Shown here piece after piece: positions 45,401-54,719 of a stretch of DNA of 64,000 nt. The notes beneath the pieces were generated by a model. That model had not been told where the DNA came from, ran no database searches, and saw nothing but the letters and a program-made list of their open reading frames with translations. The translations under genes and the position numbers were made by a program. Positions within the stretch are counted from its first letter, which is position 1, and each line of letters starts with the position of its first letter. Source of the DNA: Aricia agestis (lineage: Eukaryota; Arthropoda; Insecta; Lepidoptera; Lycaenidae); NCBI RefSeq assembly GCF_905147365.1, contig NC_056425.1:3045501-3109500 (forward strand). The letters are read 5' to 3'.

Positions 45401-45944
45401 TTTGCAGCGGCAAAATATATGTCAGCTAACACAGCTTCCAGTTCCACTGTGTCTAACGAGAGACTACTCTCAGAAAGACTAAGTTGGTGTCGTCCAAACA
45501 CACCAGCACATATCCGCAGTGGTGGCACTGTAAGACATTTACAAGGTAAAAACATTTATACGAGTCGAAATGAACTCAATGTTATGTTTACAGTTTTATC
45601 AAAATAAACTAGAGTGTACATTTGTTAAAGAGATAAATGAATCAAATGTACATACAACTTATTCATACCTTTCAGGCTCTTCTGCAAAGCATAAATTTTA
45701 AAGGCTATTCGATACGCGCTATATTTTATATCTTCATATGATTCAAGAGACTTCATAATCTTTCGGAAATGAGGATGATCATAGCTTTCTTTTCCCGTAA
45801 CCTCGCTAAAATAAATGCATAGTAATTAGCAAGATAAAATGTACATTCACAGAAATAAACAAAGGGTGAAAGTTGTTTTGCTCACTCGATATAATAAGGG
45901 TAACCGGATTCATTTTCAACTTTTTTCCAAGAATTCATGTCCAT
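39487..45944 (-). CDS. dah: Dystrophin-superfamily protein, Dah/dystrotelin type
   Basis: Eleven exons on the minus strand: 45886-45944, 45669-45805, 45326-45527, 44842-45073, 44145-44315, 43612-43740, 43083-43318, 41871-41997, 40936-41224, 40412-40606, 39487-39593. Phases agree; 627 aa, similar to fly discontinuous actin hexagon (about 650). It starts MDMNSWKK and runs at once into the C-terminal half of a WW domain (GYPYYIDEVTGKESYDHP). The dystrophin-type EF-hand region follows (about 30-235), then a ZZ zinc finger with C258-x2-C261, C273-x2-C276, C281-x2-C284 and H297/H301. After a lysine-rich stretch (KTKKKKTCRKNK) come predicted coiled coils (ALKELSQQLQALSKD; VRELNADLDTVLDRLQQIL) and a short conserved tail. 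Family members sit at the membrane cortex; fly Dah supports furrow formation in the early embryo. The symbol is by family likeness, not proven orthology; dystrotelin is the vertebrate alternative. Confidence 0.85.
39723..39773 (-). mobile_element. Poly-A SINE-like element, internally deleted remnant
   Basis: Only the T-run with ATGTAATGAGCC joined to CGTGGTATTTCTCGGTCGAG and CCGGCCCATTCGTA. In Dah-like intron 10. Confidence 0.55.
40081..40379. mobile_element. hAT MITE with exact 8-bp target duplication
   Basis: Starts CAGGGGTTCTCAAACTTTCG and ends ACTTTGAGAAACCCTG. Flanked by CTTTAGAG at 40073-40080 and 40380-40387, an exact 8-bp duplication as hAT transposases make. 299 bases, in intron 10 of the Dah-like gene, 32 bases from the exon 10 donor. 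Confidence 0.92.
40690..40835 (-). repeat. RTE-like tail fragment
   Basis: ATAATATTTAAAATGCGAAA, CTGTGTCTGTCTGCC, GTTGAACTGATTTTGATAAC, TGTATCCCAGGAAATG. Diverged minus copy. Confidence 0.5.
41575..41765. mobile_element. 'GGGCGCCA' hAT-related element fragment
   Basis: Shares GGGCCCCCGCTACCATATGT, GGGCGCCATCC and AAAGGGGCGCCAAAATCC with the delimited element at 59876-60194, but lacks its terminal repeats; ends are uncertain. In Dah-like intron 8. Confidence 0.6.
42085..42475. mobile_element. Probable TIR element in Dah-like intron 7
   Basis: GTTTCGACCGGAGCTTAGCT near the left and TTCAGCTTAGCTTATGAACT near the right are weakly complementary. Boundaries not established. Confidence 0.3.
42580..43078. 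mobile_element. 'CCTAGGCAG' MITE split by a SINE-like insertion
   Basis: Left half 42585-42653 (GCAGATGGCGAACCTTCGTA, ATTTGGTCGCG); right half about 43010-43078 (CAACCAAATGATGTTGGTCT, AACTGCCTTTGAATTAATTT, CCTCAATGGTACA). The SINE-like copy at 42654-42924 separates them. In Dah-like intron 7, ending next to the exon 7 donor. Confidence 0.7.
42654..42924 (+). mobile_element. Poly-A SINE-like element, copy 7
   Basis: ACGTGGGAGAGCCATGCTTC to TTATTTCATAAAAAAAAA. It lacks the GTGTTTCGCCGAGTGAGTGA and GTTTACCGGAGG block found in other copies. Confidence 0.8.
44022..44103. mobile_element. Small palindrome near exon 5 of the Dah-like gene
   Basis: AAGGCTGCCTTCACACTAAG against GAGAAGGCAGTCT, interior GTCGCGAGTAGTGCGGCAGC. 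It lies about 40 bases beyond the exon 5 donor. Confidence 0.45.
44342..44550 (+). repeat. RTE-like 3' tail repeat, well preserved
   Basis: CTAGATGATGCCTGCAACCC, GCGCGGGAACCGTACATTTT, CCGGGATAAAAAGTATCC, GGTTCAGCGGTTTTGGGCGT, then (CAGA)n and TTTCGCATTTATAATATTAG TATGGA. In Dah-like intron 4. Confidence 0.8.
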
Positions 45945-46387
45945 ATTGAATATTTAAAAGTAACACGTCTATTTCATGATAAATAAAGAAGTATTTCACA
46001 CAATTTTTGGATTATTTTCGATTCATAAAACTTTTTAACCCAATTTCAACCGTCACGACAGTTTTAAAAATATCAATCTTCAATGTTTTTTTTTCGTATT
46101 AAAGATGAAGTGGCTAAAGTTGGGTAAAGTAGCAGCCAGCAGGTAGCTATATCTATACTAATAAAATAAAGGGGGTGACAGACACGCGAGATATATATAC
46201 TAGTTTATGCACGCGAGTATGTACGTGGACTTATGAGTTATGGCTCGACGACCTTACTCGCCTGTGTGTCACCTAAAGTTCGCGTACATATAGATTGCCG
46301 CGTAAGTTCGCCGTCTTGGAATTTTACTCGTAGCCACAGAGTACCTTTTTATATTTAGGAACTCGTAGCTCGTACGTCTGGCAGCAT

Positions 46388-46437
46388 TGCGAGTCGCGAG
46401 TCGCGAGCCGCGAGCCGCGAGCCGCGAGCCGCGAGCC
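46388..46437. repeat. (GCGAGCC)n minisatellite
   Basis: About seven tandem 7-mers: two GCGAGTC followed by five GCGAGCC. Confidence 0.9.
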
Positions 46438-46443
46438 GTCAGG

Positions 46444-47496
46444 CAGTGTTGCCAATACGACTGATACAAAATTTGCTAAGCTACGTGACAAAATTTACTG
46501 TGCTAATGTTAAAAATTATGCTAACATTTTTCAGTCAAATAAAACGTTTTGTAATTTTAAATCTTTAATAATCAACAAAATCTCAATTTATTTTATGTTA
46601 TCAAACAAAATATTAATTTATTGGTGTTCATCGATAGCTGATGCTGCTGATGTACCTACATGTAGACGTAGAAAATTTATTGACCAACTATAAATCTCCT
46701 TGGTACCATAAAGTTTATATACCTAACGCAATAGAACAACAATCCGAAACCGAAATTGGTTTTCATCTGTCAAACGAAACCGAAATTGGTTTTCATCTGT
46801 GTGAAAAATATGTACGTACGTATACACTTAATGAGATTAAATTATCAACGTGCCGATACGTGCCGAATGGACGTCAAAAAAAGAGTTCTTCTGTCATATA
46901 TCACACGTCTATTTTTACCACGCAGTGTTACTGATTGTAACATCTCTCTTGCTCAGGCCTTTTTTTTCTATATTCCGATAGGTATATTAACTTTATGCTT
47001 GGTACCTACCTATAGAGCACAATGCGTTACCCGGAAGTTGGAACTGAGTAAGAATAACAGCATTTCCTTGTCCTCTTTAGGCCGAATTTGATGTATAAAA
47101 ATATAGCATTTAAAGTTTTTAGTTTTTTACTGACAAACGGTTGCGAAGTTTTAACTACATTCATTTGGCTGAAAACGCGTTCAATTTCGGCGTTAGAATG
47201 TGGTAGTGATAATAATGCGTAATGACATACAATAACAGAGTAATAATTACTCTTTTCAGAGTAATTATTACTTTGTTATGGTCAAATTTTTACTAAATAA
47301 TTATATGCTAAAAATTATGCTATATGCTAAACGTAATAATTACTCTTTTCAGAGTAATTATTACTTTGTTATGGTCAAATTTTTACTAAATAATTATATG
47401 CTAAAATTATGCTATATGCTAAACGTAAAATATAATAGCATATTTTATGCTAAATATGCCACATTTAGCATAAAATATGCTAAATTGGCAACACTG
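46444..47496. mobile_element. TIR element 'CAGTGTTGCCAA'
   Basis: CAGTGTTGCCAATA at the left and AATTGGCAACACTG at the right delimit 1,053 bases inserted into the foldback array. It contains a tandem repeat of about 86 bases (AGTAATTATTACTTTGTTAT with GGTCAAATTTTTACTAAATA) at about 47235-47430. The ends resemble hAT; no exact target duplication was found. Confidence 0.65.
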
Positions 47497-48515
47497 GTCA
47501 CCGAGGGCGTGCCGAGTAAGTTCGCGGACTTAAAACCCGCGTACTTAAAGTTCGTACGTCTATCACCGACGCGAGCTGAGTAAGTTCGCGAACTTAAAAC
47601 CCGCGTACTTTATGTTCGTACGTCTGTCAGGAACTTAAAACACGAAGTAAAACTTAAAGGGGTGACAGACACGCGAGTAAGTACGCGGACTTATGGCGCG
47701 ACGACCTTACTCGCCTGTGTGTCACTTAAAGTTCGTGTACTTAAAGATTGCCGCGTAAGTTCGCCGTCTTGGAATGAGGCATTTTCTTATTTTTTTTTAA
47801 TTTGATTGTCAAACAGTTTCCATTTTAGATGGCGTCATTTAAAATATTAATTTATTGGTGTTCATCGATAGCTGATGCTGCTGATGTACCTACATGTAGA
47901 CGTAGAAAATTCATTGTCCAAACTATAAATCTCCTTGGTACCATAACGTTAATATACCTAGCGGAATAGAGCAACAATTTCGAGCTGTCAAACGAAACCG
48001 AAATTGGTTTTCATCTGTGTGAAAAATATGTACGTACGTAAACTTTTCGATTTAGTTTTTTCTTATTAGTTTTTAAAACGTAATATGATATTATTCTTAA
48101 ATAACACAAAGCTTCTTCCGTCGACAATATGGTAACCCAGTGTACTCGTGTGTCACCGACGCGAGCCGAGTAAGTTCGCGGACTTAAAACCCGCGTACTT
48201 AAAGTTCGTACGTCTATCACCGACGTGAGCTGAGTAAGTTCGCGAACTTAAAACCCGCGTACTTTAAGGTCGTACGTCTGTCAGGCACTTCAGCTCGCGT
48301 CGGTGATAGACGTACGAACTTTAAGTACAAAAATTCAAAGACGGCGAACTTACGCGGCAATCTTTAAGTACGCGAACTTTAGGTGACACACAAGGTAAGG
48401 TCGTCGAGCCATAAATCCGCGTACTTACTCGCGTGTCTGTCACCCCCTTCAGTAAGTTCGTGAACTTAAAACCCGCGTACTTCAAGGTCGTACGTGTGTC
48501 AGGCACTTAATAAAA

Positions 48516-48755
48516 AGAGGTAAACTTTGTTTGTTTGTTTGTTGTAATGAATAGGCTCAAAAACTACTGGACCGATTTTAAAAATTCTTTCATCATTCGA
48601 AAGCTACATTATTTACGAGTAACATAGGCTACTTTTTATTTTGGAAAATATAGGGTTCCGAAAGATATTTCAGTTTTTCGGAAAAAACCAGAAGATTTAC
48701 TTATTTTGCGTACGCTGCCTAAACTATAAAAGATAGAACCATACAATGTTCTAAA
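48516..48755 (-). repeat. (GTTT)n retroelement tail, copy
   Basis: GTTTGTTTGTTTGTT, AATAGGCTCAAAAACTACTG, GACCGATTTTAAAAATTC, TATAGGGTTCCG. It matches 61895-62115 almost base for base. Confidence 0.75.
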
Positions 48756-49089
48756 TAAATGTATATCTTATAAATATCTACAAAAATGTCTGCGACACAC
48801 TATACCTATCTATGTCAAGTGAGGCACAACAACCATTTTTTTATTTAAAAATCTTGATTTTTTTAACTACATTTAAACGCATTTATTTTACTCTTGCTAA
48901 TAATCTTTATCAAAATAAATTATTTCATCTCTAAGTACAGTTTATGTAGACAATATTTGGTCTTTGATTAATTAAAATTGGACGTTTGGTTTAGAAGTTA
49001 TGGCGAAATTAAAATATTGCGATTTACGCCCGATTATCGAAGTGGGCGCTGCCACCAAGGCGGGGTCGGGGGTGCGCTCGCGGCAGAGG

Positions 49090-49790
49090 AGTTTAGATCT
49101 ATTCAGAGTATTGACTATTGAGTAGTAATGAAGATCTATCAGTAGTATCGACGGAGAGCTGACGACCAAATCAGTCATGTAGCTTCAGCTGTGTTAAAAC
49201 TCAGTTAGCTACTTCCCTGAACAATCCTTTTTGATAATCTGCGTGCTGGCAGGCCGTGGGCGGTGGGTGTGGGAGTAGTGGGGTGGGGAAAAAAAGAAAA
49301 AAATGTAGGTTCAGCTGTATTAAAACTCCGTTTGCTACTTCCCTGAACAACCCTTTCTGATAATCTGCGTGCTGGCAGGCCGTGGGCGGTGGGTGTGGGG
49401 GTTGGGAAAAAATTTGAAAAAAAGTAGTTTCAGCGACTTCATTTAGTGTTTGTGATGGTAAATGTTTTATAATTTTTTCACATAGATAATAAAGAATAAC
49501 CGGCCAAGTGCGAGACGGACTCACGCACGAAGTGTTCCGTATTTCAGAAGTCTATCTATAGATATAAATTTCAGAAGTCAGACAGACAGTCATATTTTTT
49601 TCATTTTTCCCCACCCCACCACCACTCCCACACCCACCGCCCACGGCCTGCCAGCACGCAAATTATCAGAAAGGGTTGTTCAGGGAAATAGCTAACGGAG
49701 TTTTAACACAGCTGAAGCTACATGACTGATTTGGTCGTCAGCTCTTAGTCGAGTAGTAGTATAAGATCTATGAGTAAACAAACAAAGTTT
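49090..49790. mobile_element. Foldback element with tandem arm and nested insertion
   Basis: Left arm from about 49125 (GAGCTGACGACCAAATCAGT, CATGTAGCTTCAGCTGTG) mirrored at about 49690-49745. The segment TTCCCTGAACAA with GCGTGCTGGCAGGCCGTGGG and CGGTGGGTGTGGG is tandemly duplicated in the left arm (49208 and 49338) and single, inverted, in the right (49615-49690). Between the arms lies a CGGCCAAGTGCGAGACGGAC fragment (49501-49590). Confidence 0.75.
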
Positions 49791-50318
49791 ACCTCTTTAT
49801 AATATTAGTAAAAATTAAAAACTACTGAATCGATTTTAATCATTTTTTCAGTGAGTGACATAGGCTATATATTTTTTACCCGTGCGAAAACAATAAAAAA
49901 TAATGCAAAAGGAATTAGTTTGAACTTTGATAAGTGAATAGTGATAACTGATAACCAGAAGTAATTTATAATTTAAAATATAATATTACCTATTACTTTG
50001 AGTTTGATCCTTTTCTTGTACAACAATTTCACATGGCATTTTAATTTTTAACGAAACGGAACGTAATTATTGAGAAGCTGGTTTCCAATGACATATTTTT
50101 AACATTTACTGCGAGTTGTCCAATCATATTACGTAAATCGTTGTTTACTTCTAAATTCAACCAATAGCGGCTATTCATCGTACGTCTTTTTCGAACCTTC
50201 ATTTTCTTTGTAAAAGAGACGCCATTTTGAAAGCGTCACTTGGCGGTGTGTCGAATTGTTGGTTTATAACAAAACTTACTGTAGTGGCAAACGTTAAACT
50301 AATTTGTTTGTGTAGATT

Positions 50319-51524
50319 ATGTCTTATCAGTCTAGTGTAGCGCAGGATAGCCTTTCTGCAGCAGCATTAGAGATGGCCGGTAACCCCAATGCCCTGGCTT
50401 TGCGTCGGCCATTCGACCCGGTAGCGCACGATTTGGAAGCTAGTTTTCGTCTGACCCGCTTCGCCGATTTAAAAGGTCGCAGTTGCAAAGTACCCCAAGA
50501 TGTTCTCTCTAAGCTCGTCGAGTCGCTGCAGCAAGACTACTCTCAACAGGACGATCAGTTCATGCATGTGGCGATCCCGCGCATCGGCATCGGCTTGGAC
50601 TGCTCGGTCACGCCGCTCAGACACGGCGGACTCTGCTTGGTCCAGACGACCGACTTCTTCTACCCTCTAGTCGACGACCCCTACATGATGGGTAAGATAG
50701 CCTGTGCCAACGTACTCAGCGACTTGTACGCGATGGGAGTGACCGAGTGCGACAATATGCTCATGTTGTTGGGTGTCTCCACAAAGATGACCGAGAAGGA
50801 GCGGGACGTAGTAATTCCCCTTATCATGCGGGGATTCAAAGACTCCGCTCTGGAGGCCGGCACGTCCGTGACTGGAGGTCAAACGGTTATCAACCCCTGG
50901 TGTGCCATCGGCGGAGTAGGGACTACTATCTGTCAACCGAACGAATACATCGTGCCGGATAACGCTGTAATGGGAGACGTGTTGGTTCTCACCAAGCCCC
51001 TAGGTACCCAAGTAGCAGTGAATGCCCACCAGTGGTTGGACCAGCCCGAACGCTGGAACAGGATTAAGCTAGTAGTTTCCGAGGAGGATGTGAGGAAAGC
51101 TTATCACCGTGCGATGGACTCTATGAGCCGACTCAATCGTATTGCTGCTAGACTTATGCACAAATACAACGCTCACGGCTCGACTGATGTGACTGGTTTC
51201 GGTCTTCTTGGACACGCACAGAATCTTGCGTCTCACCAAAAGAATGAAGTTTCATTTGTCATCCACAACTTGCCAGTTATCGCTAAAATGGCTGCCGTAG
51301 CCAAGGCTTGCGGCAATATGTTCCAGCTTCTACAGGGACATGCTCCAGAAACTTCCGGCGGTCTCCTCATTTGCCTGCCAAGAGAGCAGGCTGCCGCTTA
51401 TTGCAAAGACATCGAGAAGCAGGAGGGATACCAGGCCTGGATCATTGGTATCGTGGAGAAGGGCAACCGCACCGCTAGGATCATAGACAAACCCCGAGTT
51501 ATCGAAGTGCCGGCTAAAGATTAA
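50319..51524 (+). CDS. Sps1: Selenophosphate synthetase 1 (arginine type)
   Basis: 401 aa, single exon, very close to animal SEPHS1 (VDDPYMMGKIACANVLSD, YAMGVTECDNMLMLLGVS, TSVTGGQTVINPW, VLTKPLGTQVAV, TDVTGFGLLGHAQNLA, APETSGGLLICLPREQAA, WIIGIVEKGNRTARIIDKPR). The family makes selenophosphate from selenide and ATP. The catalytic Sec/Cys is at the position of R54 here (LKGRSCKVPQD), so selenide activation is unlikely; SPS1-type proteins are thought to serve other roles such as redox or vitamin B6 homeostasis. The ATP-binding fold is otherwise intact. The start is the first ATG after stops, preceded by GATT. Convergent with DDA1 and divergent from the Dah-like gene, 4.4 kb of repeats away. 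Confidence 0.95.
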   Translation: MSYQSSVAQDSLSAAALEMAGNPNALALRRPFDPVAHDLEASFRLTRFADLKGRSCKVPQDVLSKLVESLQQDYSQQDDQFMHVAIPRIGIGLDCSVTPLRHGGLCLVQTTDFFYPLVDDPYMMGKIACANVLSDLYAMGVTECDNMLMLLGVSTKMTEKERDVVIPLIMRGFKDSALEAGTSVTGGQTVINPWCAIGGVGTTICQPNEYIVPDNAVMGDVLVLTKPLGTQVAVNAHQWLDQPERWNRIKLVVSEEDVRKAYHRAMDSMSRLNRIAARLMHKYNAHGSTDVTGFGLLGHAQNLASHQKNEVSFVIHNLPVIAKMAAVAKACGNMFQLLQGHAPETSGGLLICLPREQAAAYCKDIEKQEGYQAWIIGIVEKGNRTARIIDKPRVIEVPAKD

Positions 51525-51909
51525 GCATAAAATATTGAGACATTTCCAATGCAAGGTATAAATATTTGAGAATATAAAGTCTACATTCAATAATATGTCT
51601 TTGGACATTTTTTATTTTAACTTTTATAATATAAGTGACAATGGGGAGTGGATGTATGGAATATCTTAAATGATTGTGTTTTAATAGTTAGTAAGAAAAA
51701 CTACTAAATTGTAAGATATTCACTTCCAGAATAATTTCTATCTAATTGCAGCTTGGGAAAGCTCTGCATAATTTAACACTAACATTCAAGTGTTGGTTAA
51801 AGTTTAAACAAAAACAATATAATTATGTAATAATTGTAACTGTATTTTTTTCCTCTAAATGTATGACATAAAACCTGCTAATACTTGAATGTTTATAGTT
51901 AATTATTAG

Positions 51910-51915
51910 AATAAA
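51910..51915 (+). promoter_or_regulatory. Polyadenylation signal (Sps1)
   Basis: AATAAA about 385 bases after the stop, followed by a T-rich stretch. Confidence 0.55.
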
Positions 51916-52000
51916 GTTATTTTCAGTGTCATGCTGTTTTATTTCTATCACAAAATTAATGTAATCATGCTAAAAATATAGAATTAAATATAAGTGTCTA

Positions 52001-52173
52001 AACACACTAGGCCGAAGTTACGCGGCGTAAATTCTGCATGATTACGCTCGCAATGTATTTTAAATTACCGATGACACACTATTCCGTCGCGTTCCATCCG
52101 TAATTTGTGTGCGTTTGACATTGCGGACGTAATCATGCGTAATTTACGCCGCGTAACTTCGGCCTAGTGTGTT
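52001..52173. mobile_element. Palindromic MITE 'AACACACTAGGCCGAAG'
   Basis: AACACACTAGGCCGAAGTTA and TAACTTCGGCCTAGTGTGTT, continuing GCGGCGTAAATT / AATTTACGCCGC. High arm identity. Confidence 0.88.
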
Positions 52174-52177
52174 AATT

Positions 52178-52276
52178 CAAAATTTTGACATAAGCCCCAT
52201 ACATTATCTGTCAAACTCTTCATTAAATTGAAGTTTAATCATAATTAAATGTCTCTGAGTACGGCGGTAAGATTTC
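52178..52276 (-). mobile_element. 'CCGTACTCAGAGACATTTAA' MITE, half copy
   Basis: TTCAAAATTTTGACATAAGC, CCCATACATTATCTGTCAAA, ATTAAATGTCTCTGAGTACG. Related copies at about 57265-57605 (interrupted) and 59457-59580. Confidence 0.6.
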
Positions 52277-52282
52277 TAATAA

Positions 52283-52346
52283 GGGAGATTGCAGACAGCA
52301 CACTTTTTGTGTGACACACAAAAGTGTGCCGTCTGCAATCTCTAAG
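52283..52346. mobile_element. Mini palindrome 'GGGAGATTGCAGACAGCACA'
   Basis: AGGGAGATTGCAGACAGCAC and GTGCCGTCTGCAATCTCT: a minimal relative of the MITE at 11531-11646. Confidence 0.7.
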
Positions 52347-53019
52347 AATGTGCAAGCCAAAAATGGAATACAAATAAAATACTCATGTATGTACTTAAAT
52401 ATATTTACTAGTTATTGATATAACAGATTCTCAACCTAAAAAGGTCACTTGTTTAAAAAACTAAAATAAAATATGTAGTGAATTGCTCACATTGAATATT
52501 ATTGTAGAAGTGCAAATACTAGTTACAAAATTCAGGTCTTGAGCCCAGAAAGCTTTTAGGAACACATTAATGCTAGATTACAAAAATTAGATAACATATT
52601 ATTACTAATACATTAACCCGTTAAGCCCCATAAGCTCACCGGTGACCGAGACACAATAGAATAACAATAGATTTCCAGGAATCCACAATCGAAGGATTAA
52701 TTTATGCAAAAAGTTTGTAAAAATTATCATAGTCACAAAAAATAGGCTGAAAACCTAGTAGATACAGAACAGTAGGGTATATATGATAAGCAAGTCACTT
52801 GCTTTATTTGCAAGGGTTGCGAAGTTAGTTAAAATTAAATATTTGTTGATACATAATAATTAATATTGCTTATGAATATTATTATTATAAATATTGCTTG
52901 CATTAAAATTCCAAAACAAAATACACTATGTGCTTACCACAAAACAGCACTAAAAAAACAGATCAGATACCATATAAACTTCATAAGATAAAGTAATAAA
53001 TTTTATTACAATAATTACA

Positions 53020-53261
53020 CATAGGAGTACCCAGGATTTCAGCTAGAGGGGGGGCTCATATCTTTGGGAAGATGGTCGGTCTGGTATATTGAAACAAAAA
53101 GTCATGATAATTGACTTTTATTAATCTGACTGAAAAGATATTTTGTTTTCAATACTTAATTTTGTGCAGAGTAGGTAACACATTTCTAATTTCCATTTGC
53201 TAGGAAAATTGACGTTAATTTTATCTTCCAGCCCCCCTGTCCCTATCTGGGTACACCCATG
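53020..53261. mobile_element. hAT-like MITE with 8-bp target duplication
   Basis: CATAGGAGTACCCAGGATTT to CTATCTGGGTACACCCATG, inverted near the ends, flanked on both sides by TAATTACA (53012-53019 and 53262-53269). Downstream of DDA1. Confidence 0.8.
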
Positions 53262-53687
53262 TAATTACACAAAGTTTTATACAAATATTTTACTGTTCTA
53301 TGTAAAGACTGTGCAGATACGCTGCATGTGCCACAGGCAAGAATTTCGTTATTAAAATTGGATGAAGAAAAGCAATTGTGCAATAATCAGAGGAAATATT
53401 TGAATAGGACACAGTTACAAAAATACAATTGTTGAAAATCAGCTCTCTTGGAATGAATACTTAGCCTTATCATTCGGCTATTGATTTAACACTGCTACAT
53501 TTTACAACTAAAAATAAGCGCTATTGTCAAAAGATGGCACCTAACTTAATTTCAAAACTTAAAATCCTTCAAGAATTGAAGATTTCCTCCTCGAGGAGTG
53601 ATACAATTGTAAATATTTGATAAAAAACTGCCATTCACTTGTAAAGTCTGTAACTGAAGCACAAAATAAGTGACGTTGAAGTGGATT

Positions 53688-54719
53688 TCAGTTTAGCGGT
53701 GAGTTGAGACAAGGTCTCTTGCGGGGTCGACTCTCTTCACCGTTCTGCTCTATGTGGCTCTGGTCACGCTTTTTAGGTGAGGCATTCTGTAACATGACAT
53801 AATATATAAGTAATAAGTAACCATAAAACAAAGTAACATTGGCAGTGGTGTAAATAGCCTTTTAGCGCCCTGTGCGAGCTTTTATATAACTGCACCTTTG
53901 TTTTTCAACTGACTTCCAAAAAGGAGGAGGTAATATGTTTGGCTGACGGCTGTGGATATTTTTTTACTACATTGGGAAACATCTCTGGCACGCAGCGGGA
54001 ACTTATCAGGAGCAATTCGAAAAATAAGGATCTGTCTAGTCTTTCCATTCTTGCGCCCCCCAGAGTCTATACGCCCTGTGCCTGGACACCAGTGGCACCA
54101 CCCTATTTACGGCACTGAACATTGGTATTGCACAAGTTATGAAATAACTATCTGTTATTTCATAACCTATATCAGTAGCTGTAACTAACCATGGATACTT
54201 GATATTTAGTATTAAATTGCATAATATGCAATTTTCACTTGCAGACGGAAAGAAAATAATATAATTAATAATACTTATTTTACATAAAAAAATTTAATTA
54301 GATAATTTTGGTATAATGAATATGCTATAGGCCACTAAAAACAATGTTTTACCTTCTTTTCCCACTGCTGATGTAGATATCTTAATAGGATATTCGTTTT
54401 TTCTGTCACGATAACTGGAAGTTTAAAATACAAAATTGTAGTTTTATGTATTGGCAAATTAACAAATTAAATAGATTTGACGAGAACAGAAGCACATGAT
54501 CATGACATATTAGGTTATTCAATGTTTTAAAATATATGGCAGTAAAATATGTACAAAATAAGACGTTGATAGATTGCATACTCAACTTTGATCGGAAGGT
54601 ATGTCCTTCGTGGGCAGGTATATGGAAGGTCTTTTCGAACAATTCCGAATTCCGTGATCCGTGTTGAATAATGTGAAGTTGTGTTCATCGTACGAAGGCA
54701 AATCCTTTAGAAATTCCAT
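53688..54719 (-). CDS. Dda1: DET1- and DDB1-associated protein 1
   Basis: Three coding exons: 54587-54719, 54353-54414, 53688-53786. The phases join to 97 aa (human protein 102). It starts MEFLKDLPSYDEHNFTLF and continues KRPSIYLPTKDIPSDQ. The absolutely typical core IVTEKTNILLRYLHQQW is wholly exon 2, joined by the split isoleucine codon A|TT. Exon 3 is basic with KKRDQSHIEQNGEES and RPRKRPC and ends SPLN. The protein binds DDB1 and tunes CUL4-DDB1 (DCX) ubiquitin ligases in the nucleus. A TTTGCAG acceptor lies directly upstream of the ATG (54726-54732), so a non-coding 5' exon must exist further up. Divergent to the helical-repeat gene. This small gene is easy to miss because no single frame exceeds about 45 codons. 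Confidence 0.95.
53843..54117. mobile_element. hAT MITE with exact 8-bp target duplication
   Basis: CAGTGGTGTAAATAGCC to CCCTATTTACGGCACTG, flanked by AACATTGG at 53835-53842 and 54118-54125. In DDA1 intron 2. It carries the CTTCCAAAAAGGAGGAGG block inside, so that repeat inserted into, or was captured by, this element. Confidence 0.92.

Larger units (their letters stand above)
46165..48512. mobile_element. Complex foldback/duplicated element array
   Basis: A unit with GGGTGACAGACACGCGAG, CTTATGGCTCGACGACCTTA, CTCGCCTGTGTGTCAC and GCCGCGTAAGTTCGCCGTCT appears at 46169-46330 and 47656-47775 in plus and at about 48300-48445 in minus orientation. A second block (GCGAGCTGAGTAAGTTCGCG, AACTTAAAACCCGCGTACTT, CGTACGTCTGTCAG) appears at about 47500-47640, 48155-48290 and 48450-48510. 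A third (GGTGTTCATCGATAGCTGAT through AAACCGAAATTGGTTTTCAT) appears at about 46622-46800 and 47854-48018. No transposase frame found. Confidence 0.7.

Noticed and set aside
46165..48512. CRISPR-like or satellite array
   Set aside because: Repeats are of unequal length, in both orientations and without regular spacers; a eukaryotic foldback/duplication explains them.
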